Origin: Thalassotalea sp. PP2-459
GTDB taxonomy: Bacteria; Pseudomonadota; Gammaproteobacteria; Enterobacterales; Alteromonadaceae
Direction: 5' to 3'
DNA: 64,000 bases
Assembly (NCBI RefSeq): GCF_001913705.1
Contig: NZ_MKQD01000019.1
Coordinates: forward strand, 1-64,000
Below are positions 47,756 to 58,187 of this stretch, piece after piece (the stretch's first letter is position 1; each line of letters starts with the position of its first letter). Below the pieces are notes generated by a model. That model worked only from the letters and a program-made list of their open reading frames with translations. It had not been told where the DNA came from and did no database searches. The translations under genes and the position numbers were made by a program.

Positions 47756-48793
47756 GTGTTGAATGAACTAAAAATAGGCGAACATATTATTTTGCCCGGA
47801 GAAATAAAAAATATTGCCTTACCAGTAGCAAAATTATATACCGATATGGATGTTCATCTACCTGTCTATATTGTGCGGGGAAAGAAACCAGGGCCAACGA
47901 TTTTTGTCAGTGCTGCAGTACATGGTGACGAATTGAATGGCGTAGAGATTATTCGCCGGTTGATTAATTTAAAAGGATTTAAAATTAGTGCAGGTACTTT
48001 TATCGCCGTTCCGATGGTAAATGTATATGGCATGGTAAATCAAAGTCGCTATATGCCTGATAGACGAGATTTAAACCGTTGCTTTCCTGGTTCAGCGAAA
48101 GGTTCATTAGCAGGTCGAGTGGCGAACATATTTTTAAAAGAAATTGTTAGTCATTGCGATTATGGTATTGATTTGCATACTGGGGCTATTCATCGTTCTA
48201 ATTTACCCCAGATCAGGGCGGATCTTGCTGATGAAGAAACGCTTGAGTTGGCTAAAATATTTGGTGTTCCGGTGATTTTGCATTCAAATATTATTGATGG
48301 TTCATTACGAGAAGCAGCGGTTGCTAATGACACTAAAGTCTTACTATATGAAGCGGGCGAAGCCTTGCGTTTTGATGAATTTTCAATTCGTGCGGGTATC
48401 AAAGGTATTGTGAATATATTGCGACACTTAAAAATGATGCCGAAACGTCGAACGGCAAAACGTAAAGAAAATCACTTTATTGCCAATCATAGTGGTTGGG
48501 TGAGAGGAAATGCTAGCGGCATTGTAACTCACCATTATTCGCTGGGTGATCAAGTGAAAAAAGGCGATGTGCTTGCCGATATCGGTTCGCCATTTGGCAA
48601 AGTGTTAGGGCAGGTAATAGCAAATAAAGATGGTGTTATTATAGGAAAACAGAATATCCCATTAGTACAAGAAGGTGAAGCAATGTACCACATTGCGTTC
48701 TTTTCTGAGGATGATCAGCATGTTGTTGATCATATTGATACCATTGAAGAAGAGCTCATTGGTAATATTGATAATAGTGAAGCATTAATATGA
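47756..48793 (+). CDS. M14-like succinylglutamate desuccinylase/aspartoacylase family protein
   Basis: 345 residues. Zinc amidohydrolase of the AstE/AspA family: zinc site VHGDELNGVE (His and Glu) with a later HTGAIH histidine, substrate arginines in SRYMPDRRDLNRCFPG, and a C-terminal lipoyl-like beta domain (GDQVKKGDVLADIGSPFG). Members remove acyl or amino-acid groups from glutamate or aspartate. Sitting directly after rimK, it might trim glutamate tails, but this is inference. The start is GTG 47756 or TTG 47759 after an AGGAGAG site; no in-frame ATG. Confidence 0.88.
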   Translation: MLNELKIGEHIILPGEIKNIALPVAKLYTDMDVHLPVYIVRGKKPGPTIFVSAAVHGDELNGVEIIRRLINLKGFKISAGTFIAVPMVNVYGMVNQSRYMPDRRDLNRCFPGSAKGSLAGRVANIFLKEIVSHCDYGIDLHTGAIHRSNLPQIRADLADEETLELAKIFGVPVILHSNIIDGSLREAAVANDTKVLLYEAGEALRFDEFSIRAGIKGIVNILRHLKMMPKRRTAKRKENHFIANHSGWVRGNASGIVTHHYSLGDQVKKGDVLADIGSPFGKVLGQVIANKDGVIIGKQNIPLVQEGEAMYHIAFFSEDDQHVVDHIDTIEEELIGNIDNSEALI

Positions 48794-49233
48794 ATGAAAG
48801 AATCATAATAGGTCGATTAGAAACGGTAAACCTGCCAGATCTTGAGATAAACCAGCTCACGGTACGGGTTGATACTGGCGCACAAACATCTTCATTACAT
48901 GTTGATAATATTCAACGAATAAAAATCGGTAATAAACCAGGAGTGGCGTTTGATATTCATCCTGAAATACATAACGTTCAAAAGGTGGTTCGGCGTAAAG
49001 CCTTAGTGCATGATGTGCGTAAAATAAAATCATCCAATGGTATTAGTGAACAACGTTATGTGATTAAAACGGGTGCAAAACTCGGTGACTTTGAATGGGA
49101 CATTGAAATAACACTTACAGATAGATCAGACATGACCTATCTGATGCTATTAGGCCGTGAAGCCTTAGGCTCGCATTTTTATGTTGATGCCGCTAATGTA
49201 TTTGTTGCTTCCGATATAGGGGAAGAATGCTAA
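48790..49233 (+). CDS. RimB-like retropepsin-fold (ATP-dependent zinc protease family) protein
   Basis: 147 residues, PF05618-type. Aspartic-protease-like motif RVDTGAQTSSLHVDNI and the later LMLLGREAL are characteristic. In Pseudomonas the homologous RimB is encoded with rimK and acts with it on ribosomal protein S6 modification. ATG overlaps the previous stop by 4 bases. Despite the family name, no zinc or ATP motif is visible. Confidence 0.88.
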   Translation: MNERIIIGRLETVNLPDLEINQLTVRVDTGAQTSSLHVDNIQRIKIGNKPGVAFDIHPEIHNVQKVVRRKALVHDVRKIKSSNGISEQRYVIKTGAKLGDFEWDIEITLTDRSDMTYLMLLGREALGSHFYVDAANVFVASDIGEEC

Positions 49234-50093
49234 TGTTAAGTGATGTACGTCGTTTATTAGACTATCCATTGTTCACCTTTAATGAAGAAACTGTCACGGT
49301 GATTGAGGTATTAGCTGTACCTCTTTGGATTATCGTAAGCTTGATTGCGGCAAAATTGGTGATTAGCAAGGTCGCCAATGTACTTAAAGCGAGGAATAAA
49401 GATCCAAACTTTATTCAGCTCATTGAGCGAGTGCTTTATGTGGTAGTACTCGTGGCTATTTTCTTTGCGACTTTAGCTGTTTTGAAAGTACCTATCACAG
49501 CTTTTGCTTTTTTATCGGGTGCTATTGCCATTGGCTTTGGTTTTGGTGCGCAAAATATCATAAATAACTTTATTAGTGGTTGGATCTTGATCGGAGAAAA
49601 ACCGATTAGAATCGGAGACTTTCTTGAGCTTGAAGGTGTAAAAGGCGTGGTCGAAGAAATAAATACTCGCTCTACCCGAGTTCGGCGGGTAGATGGTGTA
49701 CATATGTTGATCCCCAACAGTAAGCTGCTTGAAAACACGGTTATTAACTGGACATTGCGTGATAAATTGATACGTGGAACTGTCAGTGTCGGCGTACAAT
49801 ACGGCAGCAACTGTGATCAAGTTGCCCGTATTATGTTAGATGTCACGAATGAACAAGAGGAAGTATTGCAATCACCTAAGGCACAAGTATTTTTCCAAGA
49901 GTTTGGTGACAATGCGTTAGTGTTTGAAGTGTACTTTTGGATTAACTCTCAAGTTGAAGGGGGATTAAGACATGTTGCTAGTAATATTAGGTTTGCCTTA
50001 AATCGAGAATTTAATCAAGATGGTATTGTCGTGGCATTTCCACAACGTGATATTCATCTTGACGGCGCTATTGAAATTAGCCGAAAAAAATAA
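49233..50093 (+). CDS. MscS-family mechanosensitive channel (rimK cluster)
   Basis: 286 residues. Three helices (about 22-42, 65-85, 90-115) with a glycine/alanine-rich pore helix GAIAIGFGFGAQNIINNFISGW, then the MscS beta domain (EKPIRIGDFLELEGVKGVVEEINTRSTRVRR) and C-terminal cage. Closer to canonical MscS/YbdG-type channels than the gene at 40616. Start taken at the ATG that overlaps the previous stop (TAATG); an ATG two codons upstream (49227) is equally possible. Last gene of the rimK cluster. Confidence 0.9.
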   Translation: MLSDVRRLLDYPLFTFNEETVTVIEVLAVPLWIIVSLIAAKLVISKVANVLKARNKDPNFIQLIERVLYVVVLVAIFFATLAVLKVPITAFAFLSGAIAIGFGFGAQNIINNFISGWILIGEKPIRIGDFLELEGVKGVVEEINTRSTRVRRVDGVHMLIPNSKLLENTVINWTLRDKLIRGTVSVGVQYGSNCDQVARIMLDVTNEQEEVLQSPKAQVFFQEFGDNALVFEVYFWINSQVEGGLRHVASNIRFALNREFNQDGIVVAFPQRDIHLDGAIEISRKK

Positions 50094-50256
50094 GACTTGT
50101 TAGTTCACAGGTAACGGCGAAGCAAAATCATATTGCATAACCTTGTCAGTCGTTAACATCAACGTTAAGCTACAAAAAGCAATGCATTTTTGCGAAGAAA
50201 GCTATCAGATAATAAGTGCGTACAAATTTAATTGAACTTAATTATAAGGGTGTAGA

Positions 50257-50430
50257 ATGGACAATAAACTCATACTGATAATTTTAGCTGTATTACTGCC
50301 ACCTATTGGCGTGTTTTTGAAAAAAGGCGTAGGACAAGATTTATTAATTAATATTATTCTGTGTTTTATTTTCTGGGTGCCTGCTGTTATTCATGCTGTT
50401 TGGTTGGTTACAAAACAAGAGCATTATTAA
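50257..50430 (+). CDS. Pmp3/YqaE-family small membrane protein
   Basis: 57 residues with two hydrophobic helices: LILIILAVLLPPIGVFL, then INIILCFIFWVPAVIHAVWL, ending VTKQEHY. The LPPIGVF and the W-x-PA-x-IHA signature define the UPF0057 (Pmp3) family of tiny inner-membrane proteins linked to ion and cold/osmotic stress. ATG preceded by AAGGG. Monocistronic. Confidence 0.92.
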   Translation: MDNKLILIILAVLLPPIGVFLKKGVGQDLLINIILCFIFWVPAVIHAVWLVTKQEHY

Positions 50431-50450
50431 CGTAACGCGAACCTAAATTA

Positions 50451-50493
50451 GCAATCAGTGATCAACAGGCCCTAGTTATTGATCACTGATTGC
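50451..50493. repeat. 15-bp perfect inverted repeat carrying dispersed repeat copy 2
   Basis: Arms GCAATCAGTGATCAA (50451-50465) and TTGATCACTGATTGC (50479-50493) with a 13-base loop. The 17-mer GATCAACAGGCCCTAGT shared with 215-231 straddles the left arm and loop (50460-50476). Could terminate the Pmp3 transcript; no U-tract. Confidence 0.6.
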
Positions 50494-50797
50494 AAATGAA
50501 TCGTTTATTCAAAGCTTTCTGACTAAAACTTTTTATCTCATCGTTAAACGATGTAAATCATTCATCTTTATTTAAATCCTCAATTAAATCCTTCCTTGAG
50601 TTGATTAAAGTGAGTACTCGCTTTCTCTTCATTTTTGAGTCGCTGGTATTTATTTACGGTTTACGGTGCTGACTTAACATTCAGAAAAACCGAACGTTAA
50701 AATCAAGTTATTCTAATTTCCTAATCAACTGGTGTTGTTTATCATTTCCTCATCGAAGCACTTTTGCTTCATCAACTTAAGAAAAGAGGAAATACTC
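50494..50797. promoter_or_regulatory. Upstream region of ahpC
   Basis: About 300 bp without a gene. A perfect palindrome CATCGTT-A-AACGATG (50539-50553) is a possible operator. I looked for an OxyR-type tetranucleotide array (ATAG-N7-CTAT) and did not find a convincing one. Confidence 0.35.
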
Positions 50798-51361
50798 ATG
50801 GCGAAGATTGGTCAATCAATCCCAACATTTACGGCGACAGCGTTCCAAAATGGTGAATTTACTGAAATATCATCTGAGGGGGTTAAAGGTAAATGGTCGA
50901 TATTTTTATTTTACCCAGCAGATTTTACGTTCGTTTGCCCTACAGAGTTAGAAGATATGGCAAATCAATATGAAGAATTACAGCAATTGGGCGTGGAAGT
51001 CTATGCCGTGTCAACCGATACACATTTCTCACATAAAGCGTGGCATGACTCAAGTGATGCTATTGGCAAAATTAACTTTCCAATGCTTGGCGATCAAACG
51101 GGCAAAATAACGCGCGGTTTTGATGTGATGATCGAAGAAGATCATATGGCACATCGAGGTACTTTTTTGGCCGATCCAGATGGCATTATTCAAGTAGCTG
51201 AAATTCATGCAGGAGGCATTGGTCGCTCTGCAAAAGATATGGTACGCAAAGTTAAGGCTGCTCAATACGTACGAGAAAATGACGGTGAAGTTTGTCCGGC
51301 AGCTTGGGAACAAGGTGAAGCAACCTTAACGCCTAGCTTAGATTTAGTCGGCAAGATTTAA
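50798..51361 (+). CDS. ahpC: Alkyl hydroperoxide reductase, peroxiredoxin subunit
   Basis: 187 residues, identical in length to E. coli AhpC. Two-cysteine peroxiredoxin reducing H2O2 and organic peroxides: peroxidatic cysteine in [13 protein letters not shown], resolving cysteine in GEVCPAAW. The frame is open from 50732, but AGAGGAAA before the ATG at 50798 and the MAKIGQ start agree with the family. Followed by a hairpin and then ahpF, which reduces it. Confidence 0.96.
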   Translation: MAKIGQSIPTFTATAFQNGEFTEISSEGVKGKWSIFLFYPADFTFVCPTELEDMANQYEELQQLGVEVYAVSTDTHFSHKAWHDSSDAIGKINFPMLGDQTGKITRGFDVMIEEDHMAHRGTFLADPDGIIQVAEIHAGGIGRSAKDMVRKVKAAQYVRENDGEVCPAAWEQGEATLTPSLDLVGKI

Positions 51362-51374
51362 GACTTTTTTACTT

Positions 51375-51396
51375 AGGTGGGCGGTCGTGCTCACCT
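51375..51396 (+). terminator. Hairpin between ahpC and ahpF
   Basis: AGGTGGGC / GCTCACCT, 8-bp stem (one G-T pair) with a 6-base loop, in the 71-bp gap. Probably a partial terminator or processing site that keeps ahpC mRNA in excess over ahpF. Confidence 0.5.
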
Positions 51397-51432
51397 TTCA
51401 CCATCCCTATTGAATGATATAAAGGTAAAACA

Positions 51433-52980
51433 ATGTTAACTAACGATATTTTAAATGCATTAAAAACTTACACCGCGACAATGGCAAATGATGTGACACT
51501 TGTTTTACAAACGGGTGAGCATGAAAAACGTAGTGCACTCAAAGACTTCTTAACTCAACTAGTATCAGTCAGTGATAAATTGCAGTTAGTAGAGCGTGAT
51601 AACGCTTTACGTAGTCCTATTTCTTTCGAGCTTGAAGTTGATGGTGTTCGTAATGGTATAGAGTTCTCTGGAACACCCTCAGGTCATGAGTTTAATTCAC
51701 TGGTGCTGGCGATATTACAATCATCAGGCACAGCATTAAAACTAGATAAGCATGTGCAAACATTGGTTAAAAGTGTTGACCAGCCCTTACATTTTGAGGT
51801 GTTTATTAGTTTAAGCTGTCATAACTGCCCGGATGTAGTGCAAGCGTTAAATCAGTTCGCCTTACTTAATGAGAATATTAGTAGCGAGATGATTGATGGC
51901 GGTGAATTTCAACCGTTAATTGAAGAACGTGGCATACAAGGTGTACCAAGCGTTTATTTAAATGGTGAGTTATTTGCCAATGGTAAAGTGGATACGGCTC
52001 AGTTATTAGACAAGTTGTTGCAAAAATTTCCAACTATTTCACAAGTCACAGAAACTGAAGCACTTCCCTTACAAGATATTACCGTAATAGGCGGTGGTCC
52101 TGCTGGTGTGGCTTCTGCAATTTACGCAGCCCGAAAAGGCCTTAAAGTCACTATGGTTGCTGATCGCATTGGCGGGCAAGTAAAAGACACGGTAGGTATC
52201 GAAAATTTAATTTCCGTACCTCAAACGACAGGTACTGAATTAACCAAAAACCTTTATAGCCATCTAACCGAATACGATATTACGCTAAAAGAGCATGTTC
52301 GCGTTGATAAGATTGAAAAAGGAAAGACGAAATCTCTTACCTTATCTACTGGTGAGGTTATTAATACAAAAGCATTAATTATTGCGACTGGCGCAAAATG
52401 GCGGGAACTTGGTGTACCAGGTGAAAAAGAAAATGTCGGTAACGGTGTTGCTTATTGTCCGCATTGCGATGGGCCTTTCTTTAAGGGCAAAGACGTTGCT
52501 GTTGTTGGTGGTGGTAATTCAGGTATTGAAGCTGCGTTAGATTTAGCTGGTATGGTAAATCATGTGACTGTTTTTGAGTTTTTATCTGATTTTAAAGCTG
52601 ATAAGTTATTGGTTGATAAAGCAAAAGCAAGTGATAATATCACCTTGATCAATAATGCAGCAGCGAAAGAAGTTATTGCTGATAATGGTAAGGTTGTTGC
52701 CATTGATTATCTTGATAGAACAACAGATCAAGTGCATAGAAAACACCTAGCGGGCATTTTTGTTCAAATAGGCTTGTTACCTAATAGCGAGTTCCTTAAA
52801 GGTATTGTGGAATTAACACCACACGGTGAAGTGATCATTGATGAAAAAGGTCAAACGTCGGAACCTGGTATATTTGCTTGTGGTGATGTAACAACTGTTC
52901 CTTATAAACAGATAGTGGTAGCAATGGGTGAAGGAGCAAAAGCAGCACTTTCAGCGTTTGATCACTTAATACGTCAGTAA
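51433..52980 (+). CDS. ahpF: Alkyl hydroperoxide reductase flavoprotein subunit
   Basis: 515 residues. NADH-dependent flavoenzyme that re-reduces AhpC. N-terminal double thioredoxin-like domain with CHNC (in [10 protein letters not shown]), FAD-binding [17 protein letters not shown], redox-active [11 protein letters not shown]-binding [15 protein letters not shown] and the C-terminal [13 protein letters not shown]. All domains complete. ATG start preceded by AAAGG. Followed by a clear terminator. Confidence 0.96.
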   Translation: MLTNDILNALKTYTATMANDVTLVLQTGEHEKRSALKDFLTQLVSVSDKLQLVERDNALRSPISFELEVDGVRNGIEFSGTPSGHEFNSLVLAILQSSGTALKLDKHVQTLVKSVDQPLHFEVFISLSCHNCPDVVQALNQFALLNENISSEMIDGGEFQPLIEERGIQGVPSVYLNGELFANGKVDTAQLLDKLLQKFPTISQVTETEALPLQDITVIGGGPAGVASAIYAARKGLKVTMVADRIGGQVKDTVGIENLISVPQTTGTELTKNLYSHLTEYDITLKEHVRVDKIEKGKTKSLTLSTGEVINTKALIIATGAKWRELGVPGEKENVGNGVAYCPHCDGPFFKGKDVAVVGGGNSGIEAALDLAGMVNHVTVFEFLSDFKADKLLVDKAKASDNITLINNAAAKEVIADNGKVVAIDYLDRTTDQVHRKHLAGIFVQIGLLPNSEFLKGIVELTPHGEVIIDEKGQTSEPGIFACGDVTTVPYKQIVVAMGEGAKAALSAFDHLIRQ

Positions 52981-53002
52981 ATTTTTACTGCAATAGCTTG
53001 TT

Positions 53003-53030
53003 AAGCCTACTTAGATAGTAGGCTTTTTTT
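53003..53030 (+). terminator. Terminator of ahpF
   Basis: AAGCCTAC / GTAGGCTT, perfect 8-bp stem with a 7-base loop followed by seven T. Confidence 0.92.
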
Positions 53031-53160
53031 ATTTTAGGTGATGAATCACGTTGATATCACGGAACAAGGTAAGTAGCATAAGAACAGCTCTCATTTTGAT
53101 TAATCTATCGTACAAATTTTAATTAAGTTTTTTTACATTCACCTATTAACATTGAGATTT

Positions 53161-55569
53161 ATGATTAAAAAATACAAAGTTATTATTGGTATCAGTACTG
53201 TATTTGCAATTCTTTTTGCCTATCTAACTTTAGGCACGGCGGGGCTCGTTACCTATTTTGTCAATAAAGGTTTACCAAACAGTGCGCTAATTGCTGACAT
53301 CAAAAAGGTACGTTTAAACCCTTTTACTTTATCGATCAATGTAGAGTCAGTGACATTAGCTCATCAATCTAAACAATTTTTAGTTATTGATGAACTTGCT
53401 GTTGATTTGCAATGGCGGCAATTAATTAAAGGTAACCTTGTGGTTGAACAAGGCACTGTAAACGGCGGTACATTAAGCGCTCAATGGTCAGAAAACGGTC
53501 TTACCTTTGCCGGTTGGGATCCTACCAAATCTGCAGATAGTGATACAGAAGCAAAAAGTGCTTCCGAATCAAATGTGATGTTAAACAATATGCGCATATT
53601 AGCTTTCAATATTGATTTGGCAGCGAATACTGTACATCAATGGCAAATTGCAGAGCTAACCCTGTCTAACACGCTATTGAATGCTAAAGGCGTTATCGGT
53701 GATGTATCGCTTCAAAGTATGTTGAACAACGAAGAATTTGCGTTGATCTCATCATTTAAAAAAACGACAGAAGCCGTTACGTTAGATATTGAAACAATGA
53801 AAGCAGGTGTCAACATTGATGCCTTAAACCAATGGTTACCTGAAACCTATAAAACCGCTAAAGGTAAGTTTAATACTGAACTGTCGGCAAAAATCACTCA
53901 AGAAGATGAACAATGGCACATTAACCTAGGTAAATCGTCGATAAAAGGTAGTGAGCTTAGTTTGCCTATTGAGGTTAATAAGCAGCCAACTATCCTAAAG
54001 GCAAACAAATTCCAGCTAACCCTTGATGACAGCTCAATAAAATGGGAAAGCCCGACACAGTCTCTTGAAGGTACGTTGTATTCTCAAGCTTCTATTGAAC
54101 AACTTTTATGGCGCCAACCTGAATCCGATGATTTAATTTTTTCACTTGAAGCGCTTAATTTACAAGGCTCTGAAATTAAATTAGCCGACCCAGAAAATAT
54201 TCAACTGACGTTTCAAAATTTATTGTTATCTGACGGTAAGGTTTCACAGAAGTCTAAGGTGCCAGAAACGTTATCAAAAAATATAGTTGAGTTAAAACCT
54301 TTGCTAACTTTCCATCAAATTGATTTTAGCAACGCGGCGATTGATCAATCACGAGTTACCTTTGAAGAGATTGTGGCAAAAGTTGATAAAGTGACACTAT
54401 ATAAAACAAAAACTAATGCTATTGAAAATTTAGTATTAACTAATCAAAAGAATGAAGACAACGAAAAATCAATAACAGCTGAGAAAGAAACTATTGTCCA
54501 AACTGAAGGTGATGACAATACCCCTGAAAATGATAAAGGCGCGATAGCGTTAACCATTAATAAGCTTGATATCTCTGGAGACTCTCATGTGATATTGCAT
54601 GATTTCACTGCATCAGAGCCTGTTATTCAAGATATTGTGCTGGAAACATTAGTGGTTCATGACATATCGTCGGAAAAAAATGCAAAGCCGGCACGTTTTG
54701 AGTTACTTGGGCATTTAGATAAACGCTCAATGGTAAAAATGGAAGGTGAAATAACGCCTTTTGAACCGGCGAAAACCCTGAAAATTAAAGGGGAAATGAA
54801 AACCGTTAACTTGACACAATTTTCACCTTATGTGGTAGATATTATTGGCCACAAAATAAAACAAGGCCAGCTAAACGCAATCATAAATCTTACTGTAGAT
54901 AACAATGACATTTCTGGAAAGGTTGCAACAAATATTAAAGCCATTGCGCTATCACCGCATATTGGTCAAACACACAAAGTCACAAGTAACCATTTAGTGC
55001 CACTAAACGTAGCAATCGGTCAATTAACCGATTCAAAAGGTAATATAACGATTGATATACCACTGACCGGCCATTTTGATGATCCTAATTTTGGTTTATC
55101 AGGTTTTGTCTCTTTGATCACAACAAAGGCATTAAAGCGAGGAGCAAGAAATTATTTAATGCAAACATTTGTGCCTTATTCCAATATCATTTCTGTCGCT
55201 ATGATGGCCGGAGATTCTTTATTTGCCATTAATGTTGATGACTTAAACTATTCAGCAAAACAAGTACCGCTAGCGGATAAACAACAAAAATTTGCTGATG
55301 ATGTCGCTAAAATTTTAACCGATAAAGATCATATTCAAATGACCGTATGCCCAGTAATTGGCAAAGCGGATGTTCAAGGTGAACAACGCAAGGGTAATTT
55401 ATCCCCGCAACAATTAGCAGAAGTACGACAACTTGGGCAACAAAGGTTAGAAACGTTTATTGATTATCTTGTTGATGAAAAACAAGTCAGTCATGACAGA
55501 ATAGTGTCGTGTTCCACTGAAATTGATCTTAATTCAGCACTAGGAAAATTAACCTTTTCGTTAGATTAA
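53161..55569 (+). CDS. AsmA-like DUF748 envelope protein
   Basis: 802 residues. One N-terminal membrane helix (about 7-30) and a long periplasmic beta-rich body with repeated amphipathic strands, typical of DUF748/AsmA-like proteins thought to bridge the envelope and move lipids. The segment LNVAIGQLTDSKGNITIDIPLTGHFDDPNF is the DUF748 signature region. Residues about 460-490 are acidic and low-complexity. The C-terminus resembles an OmpA-type tail (LAEVRQLGQQRLETFIDYLV). TTG at 53152 could also start it; ATG at 53161 is preferred. Confidence 0.82.
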   Translation: MIKKYKVIIGISTVFAILFAYLTLGTAGLVTYFVNKGLPNSALIADIKKVRLNPFTLSINVESVTLAHQSKQFLVIDELAVDLQWRQLIKGNLVVEQGTVNGGTLSAQWSENGLTFAGWDPTKSADSDTEAKSASESNVMLNNMRILAFNIDLAANTVHQWQIAELTLSNTLLNAKGVIGDVSLQSMLNNEEFALISSFKKTTEAVTLDIETMKAGVNIDALNQWLPETYKTAKGKFNTELSAKITQEDEQWHINLGKSSIKGSELSLPIEVNKQPTILKANKFQLTLDDSSIKWESPTQSLEGTLYSQASIEQLLWRQPESDDLIFSLEALNLQGSEIKLADPENIQLTFQNLLLSDGKVSQKSKVPETLSKNIVELKPLLTFHQIDFSNAAIDQSRVTFEEIVAKVDKVTLYKTKTNAIENLVLTNQKNEDNEKSITAEKETIVQTEGDDNTPENDKGAIALTINKLDISGDSHVILHDFTASEPVIQDIVLETLVVHDISSEKNAKPARFELLGHLDKRSMVKMEGEITPFEPAKTLKIKGEMKTVNLTQFSPYVVDIIGHKIKQGQLNAIINLTVDNNDISGKVATNIKAIALSPHIGQTHKVTSNHLVPLNVAIGQLTDSKGNITIDIPLTGHFDDPNFGLSGFVSLITTKALKRGARNYLMQTFVPYSNIISVAMMAGDSLFAINVDDLNYSAKQVPLADKQQKFADDVAKILTDKDHIQMTVCPVIGKADVQGEQRKGNLSPQQLAEVRQLGQQRLETFIDYLVDEKQVSHDRIVSCSTEIDLNSALGKLTFSLD

Positions 55570-55570
55570 A

Positions 55571-55729
55571 TTATCCGTTTTGTTGTTGTGCTTTTAACTC
55601 TACTTGTTGAATACGCCAAGCCTTTAATGCAGCGTAGTAGTGATCCCATACGCAAGGGTTGCAGGCACTGTCACAACATTCGTAGTCTGCCGGTGGTTGT
55701 GGTTTTTCTAATAGTGTTGATTCAGTCAT
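55571..55729 (-). CDS. Oxidoreductase-like mini-protein (PF09791 type)
   Basis: 52 residues, cysteine-rich: PPADYECCDSACNPCVWDHY, with the CC-x3-C-x2-C pattern and WD-x-Y that define the oxidoreductase-like N-terminal family. Probably a small metal- or iron-sulfur-binding protein; role unknown. It ends two bases after the DUF748 stop on the other strand. Too short for usual gene finders, but the motif match is clear. Confidence 0.85.
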   Translation of the reverse strand: MTESTLLEKPQPPADYECCDSACNPCVWDHYYAALKAWRIQQVELKAQQQNG

Positions 55730-55797
55730 AACGGCTTATCAAAGTAAATGTGCTAATCAATGTGATGATGATACACCAACGAGAGAAACGCAGAAAT

Positions 55798-55827
55798 AAA
55801 AAAGCCTCATAATTTACATGAGGCTTT
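55798..55827 (-). terminator. Terminator of the aroQ-accB-accC operon
   Basis: AAAGCCTCAT / ATGAGGCTTT, perfect 10-bp stem; on the minus strand followed by TTTATTTC. Lies just past the accC stop. Confidence 0.9.
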
Positions 55828-55854
55828 GGGTACTCGTTTTATTTGATTGTAAAG

Positions 55855-57201
55855 CTATTCGCTTTCAGCAAGCTTTTTCTCAAGATAATGGATATTTGCG
55901 CCACCATTAACAAAGCCTTGATCATTCAAAATATCTTGATGCAAAGCGATGTTAGTTTTTATGCCATCAACGACCAACTCACTTAGCGCATTACGCATAC
56001 GAGCAATAGCAACGTCACGGTTATCACCCCACGTTATTAGCTTTCCGATCATCGAATCGTAATGAGGAGGAACCGAATAGTCAGCGTAAATGTGAGAATC
56101 CCAACGTACACCTAATCCACCTGGGGGATGAAAACGAGTAATTTTACCCGGCGAAGGAATAAACGTGCGTGGATCTTCAGCATTAATTCGGCACTCAATA
56201 GAGTGGCCAGCAATTTTTATATCTTCTTGTGTACAAGAAAGCGGTAAACCTGCAGCCACACGAAGCTGTTCTTTAATTAAGTCAACGCCAGTGATCATTT
56301 CTGTAACAGGGTGCTCTACTTGTATACGAGTATTCATTTCAATGAAGTAGAACTCTCCATTCTCATAAAGAAACTCAAAGGTGCCCGCGCCACGATAATT
56401 AATCTCAATACAAGCATTACAACAACGTTCACCAATTTTAGCGCGCATTTCTGGTGTAATACCTGGCGCAGGTGCTTCTTCCACTACTTTTTGGTGGCGG
56501 CGTTGCATCGAACAATCCCGTTCACCTAAATGAATTGCACCACCTTGACCGTCGGCAACAATTTGTATTTCAACATGGCGTGGATTTTCAAGGAATTTTT
56601 CCATGTAAACCATGTCATTTTTAAAGATGGTGCCAGCTTCTCTTTTCGTTAAACTAATAGAGTCAATTAGTTCATCTTCACTACGAACAACGCGCATACC
56701 TCGGCCACCACCGCCGCCAGCAGCTTTAACAATTACCGGGTATCCAATGCGCTTTGCATGGGCTTTGTTTAACTCATCATCATCTGTTAATGGGCCATCA
56801 GAACCAGGTACACAAGGTACTCCAGCTGCTTTCATGGCTTGTATCGCAGACACTTTATCGCCCATGATACGAATACTTTCTGCTTTTGGCCCTATGAAGG
56901 CAAAACCAGAGTTTTCAACTTGTTCTGCAAAATCAGCATTTTCAGCTAAGAAACCATATCCAGGATGTATCGCGACGGCATTCGTTACTTCAGCTGCAGT
57001 AATAATCGCAGGTATATTTAAATAACTGTCAGGTGCAGGCGCTTTACCAATACAAATAGTTTCATCAGCTAATAAAACATGTTTTAAGTTTTGATCTGCT
57101 GTTGAATGAACGGCTACGGTTTTTATCCCTAGCTCTTTACATGCGCGTAATATTCTTAGCGCAATTTCGCCTCGATTGGCGATAACAACTTTATCTAACA
57201 T
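55855..57201 (-). CDS. accC: Biotin carboxylase subunit of acetyl-CoA carboxylase
   Basis: 448 residues, same size as E. coli AccC. ATP-dependent carboxylation of biotin on AccB, first step of malonyl-CoA synthesis. ATP-grasp motifs: [18 protein letters not shown] start, glycine loop [32 protein letters not shown], catalytic [22 protein letters not shown]. An N-terminal extension to 57261 is open, but the ATG at 57201 with AGGG upstream matches the family. Last gene of aroQ-accB-accC. Confidence 0.97.
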   Translation of the reverse strand: MLDKVVIANRGEIALRILRACKELGIKTVAVHSTADQNLKHVLLADETICIGKAPAPDSYLNIPAIITAAEVTNAVAIHPGYGFLAENADFAEQVENSGFAFIGPKAESIRIMGDKVSAIQAMKAAGVPCVPGSDGPLTDDDELNKAHAKRIGYPVIVKAAGGGGGRGMRVVRSEDELIDSISLTKREAGTIFKNDMVYMEKFLENPRHVEIQIVADGQGGAIHLGERDCSMQRRHQKVVEEAPAPGITPEMRAKIGERCCNACIEINYRGAGTFEFLYENGEFYFIEMNTRIQVEHPVTEMITGVDLIKEQLRVAAGLPLSCTQEDIKIAGHSIECRINAEDPRTFIPSPGKITRFHPPGGLGVRWDSHIYADYSVPPHYDSMIGKLITWGDNRDVAIARMRNALSELVVDGIKTNIALHQDILNDQGFVNGGANIHYLEKKLAESE

Positions 57202-57226
57202 GGAATTACCCTTCTTTATGTTGGGC

Positions 57227-57685
57227 TTATTCAATGATGAATAGCGGTTGGTCGAATTCAATAGCGTCTTCGTTTTGCGCTAAAACTTCCTTAATAACAC
57301 CGGACTTGTCTGCTTCTATTTGATTCATCATTTTCATTGCCTCAACGATACACAATGTATCACCAGCGTTAACATGTTGACCTACCTCAACGAATGCAGG
57401 AGCATCTGGCGATGCTGAAGAATAAAAAGTGCCTACCATAGGAGAACGAACAACGTGACCTGTTAATGCTGCTGGAGCAGATTCGGCATTTGCCGCCGGT
57501 GCTGCTGGGGCAGGAGGTGCCGATGCTGGAGCAGGTGCAGGCGCGGCTTGCATCATAGGTGCAGATTGCACATAAGTATTGCCTTTATTGATGCGAATTG
57601 ATTCTTCCCCTTCAGAAATTTCAATTTCATTAATACCTGACTCTTCAACAAGTTCGATTAATTTTTTAATTTTACGAATATCCAT
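57227..57685 (-). CDS. accB: Biotin carboxyl carrier protein
   Basis: 152 residues. N-terminal helix-rich segment ([20 protein letters not shown]), a Pro/Ala-rich linker (about 45-72), and the biotinyl domain with the biotin lysine in [15 protein letters not shown]. Accepts carboxyl from AccC and passes it to carboxyltransferase. 25-base gap to accC; ATG start. Confidence 0.97.
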   Translation of the reverse strand: MDIRKIKKLIELVEESGINEIEISEGEESIRINKGNTYVQSAPMMQAAPAPAPASAPPAPAAPAANAESAPAALTGHVVRSPMVGTFYSSASPDAPAFVEVGQHVNAGDTLCIVEAMKMMNQIEADKSGVIKEVLAQNEDAIEFDQPLFIIE

Positions 57686-57728
57686 GAAAATACCTTACTT
57701 AAATGAGTGTAAATGTTGTCAGTAGTCA

Positions 57729-58187
57729 CTACTGACGATTGTTGTCTTGTAAATATTGATGTGCTGCCGATAATGCGAATTGATATCCCTGCGGTCCTAA
57801 GCCACAAATAACGCCAATAGCTTTATCACTAAAATAAGAATGATGGCGAAAAGGTTCGCGAGCGTGCACATTAGATAGATGTACTTCTATAAAAGGAATA
57901 TCAACAGCGGCTAATGCATCACGAATAGCGACACTGGTATGCGTAAACGCGGCAGGGTTAATAAGTATAAAGTCTATTTTGTTATGTGCCTGATGTATGG
58001 CATTGATCAACTCATGCTCTGCATTTGACTGCACGTGGCTAAATTCAATATTAAATTTTTCTGCAGATATTGTTATTTCGTCTATTAGTTGTGCTAACGA
58101 AAGCGAGCCGTAAATTTCGGGTTCGCGTTTTCCTAACATATTTAGGTTAGGGCCATTTAACAATAAAACTTGGTATTTTGTAGTCAT
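57729..58187 (-). CDS. aroQ: Type II 3-dehydroquinate dehydratase
   Basis: 152 residues. Third step of the shikimate pathway, trans-dehydration of 3-dehydroquinate. Motifs: [20 protein letters not shown], catalytic tyrosine in that loop, [30 protein letters not shown], and [17 protein letters not shown]. The ATG at 58187 fits the family start ([14 protein letters not shown]); an ATG two codons upstream at 58193 is also possible. Order aroQ-accB-accC is standard in gammaproteobacteria. Confidence 0.96.
   Translation of the reverse strand: MTTKYQVLLLNGPNLNMLGKREPEIYGSLSLAQLIDEITISAEKFNIEFSHVQSNAEHELINAIHQAHNKIDFILINPAAFTHTSVAIRDALAAVDIPFIEVHLSNVHAREPFRHHSYFSDKAIGVICGLGPQGYQFALSAAHQYLQDNNRQ

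Noticed and set aside
50600-50797. OxyR site upstream of ahpC
   Set aside because: No ATAG-N7-CTAT-like array could be placed convincingly.
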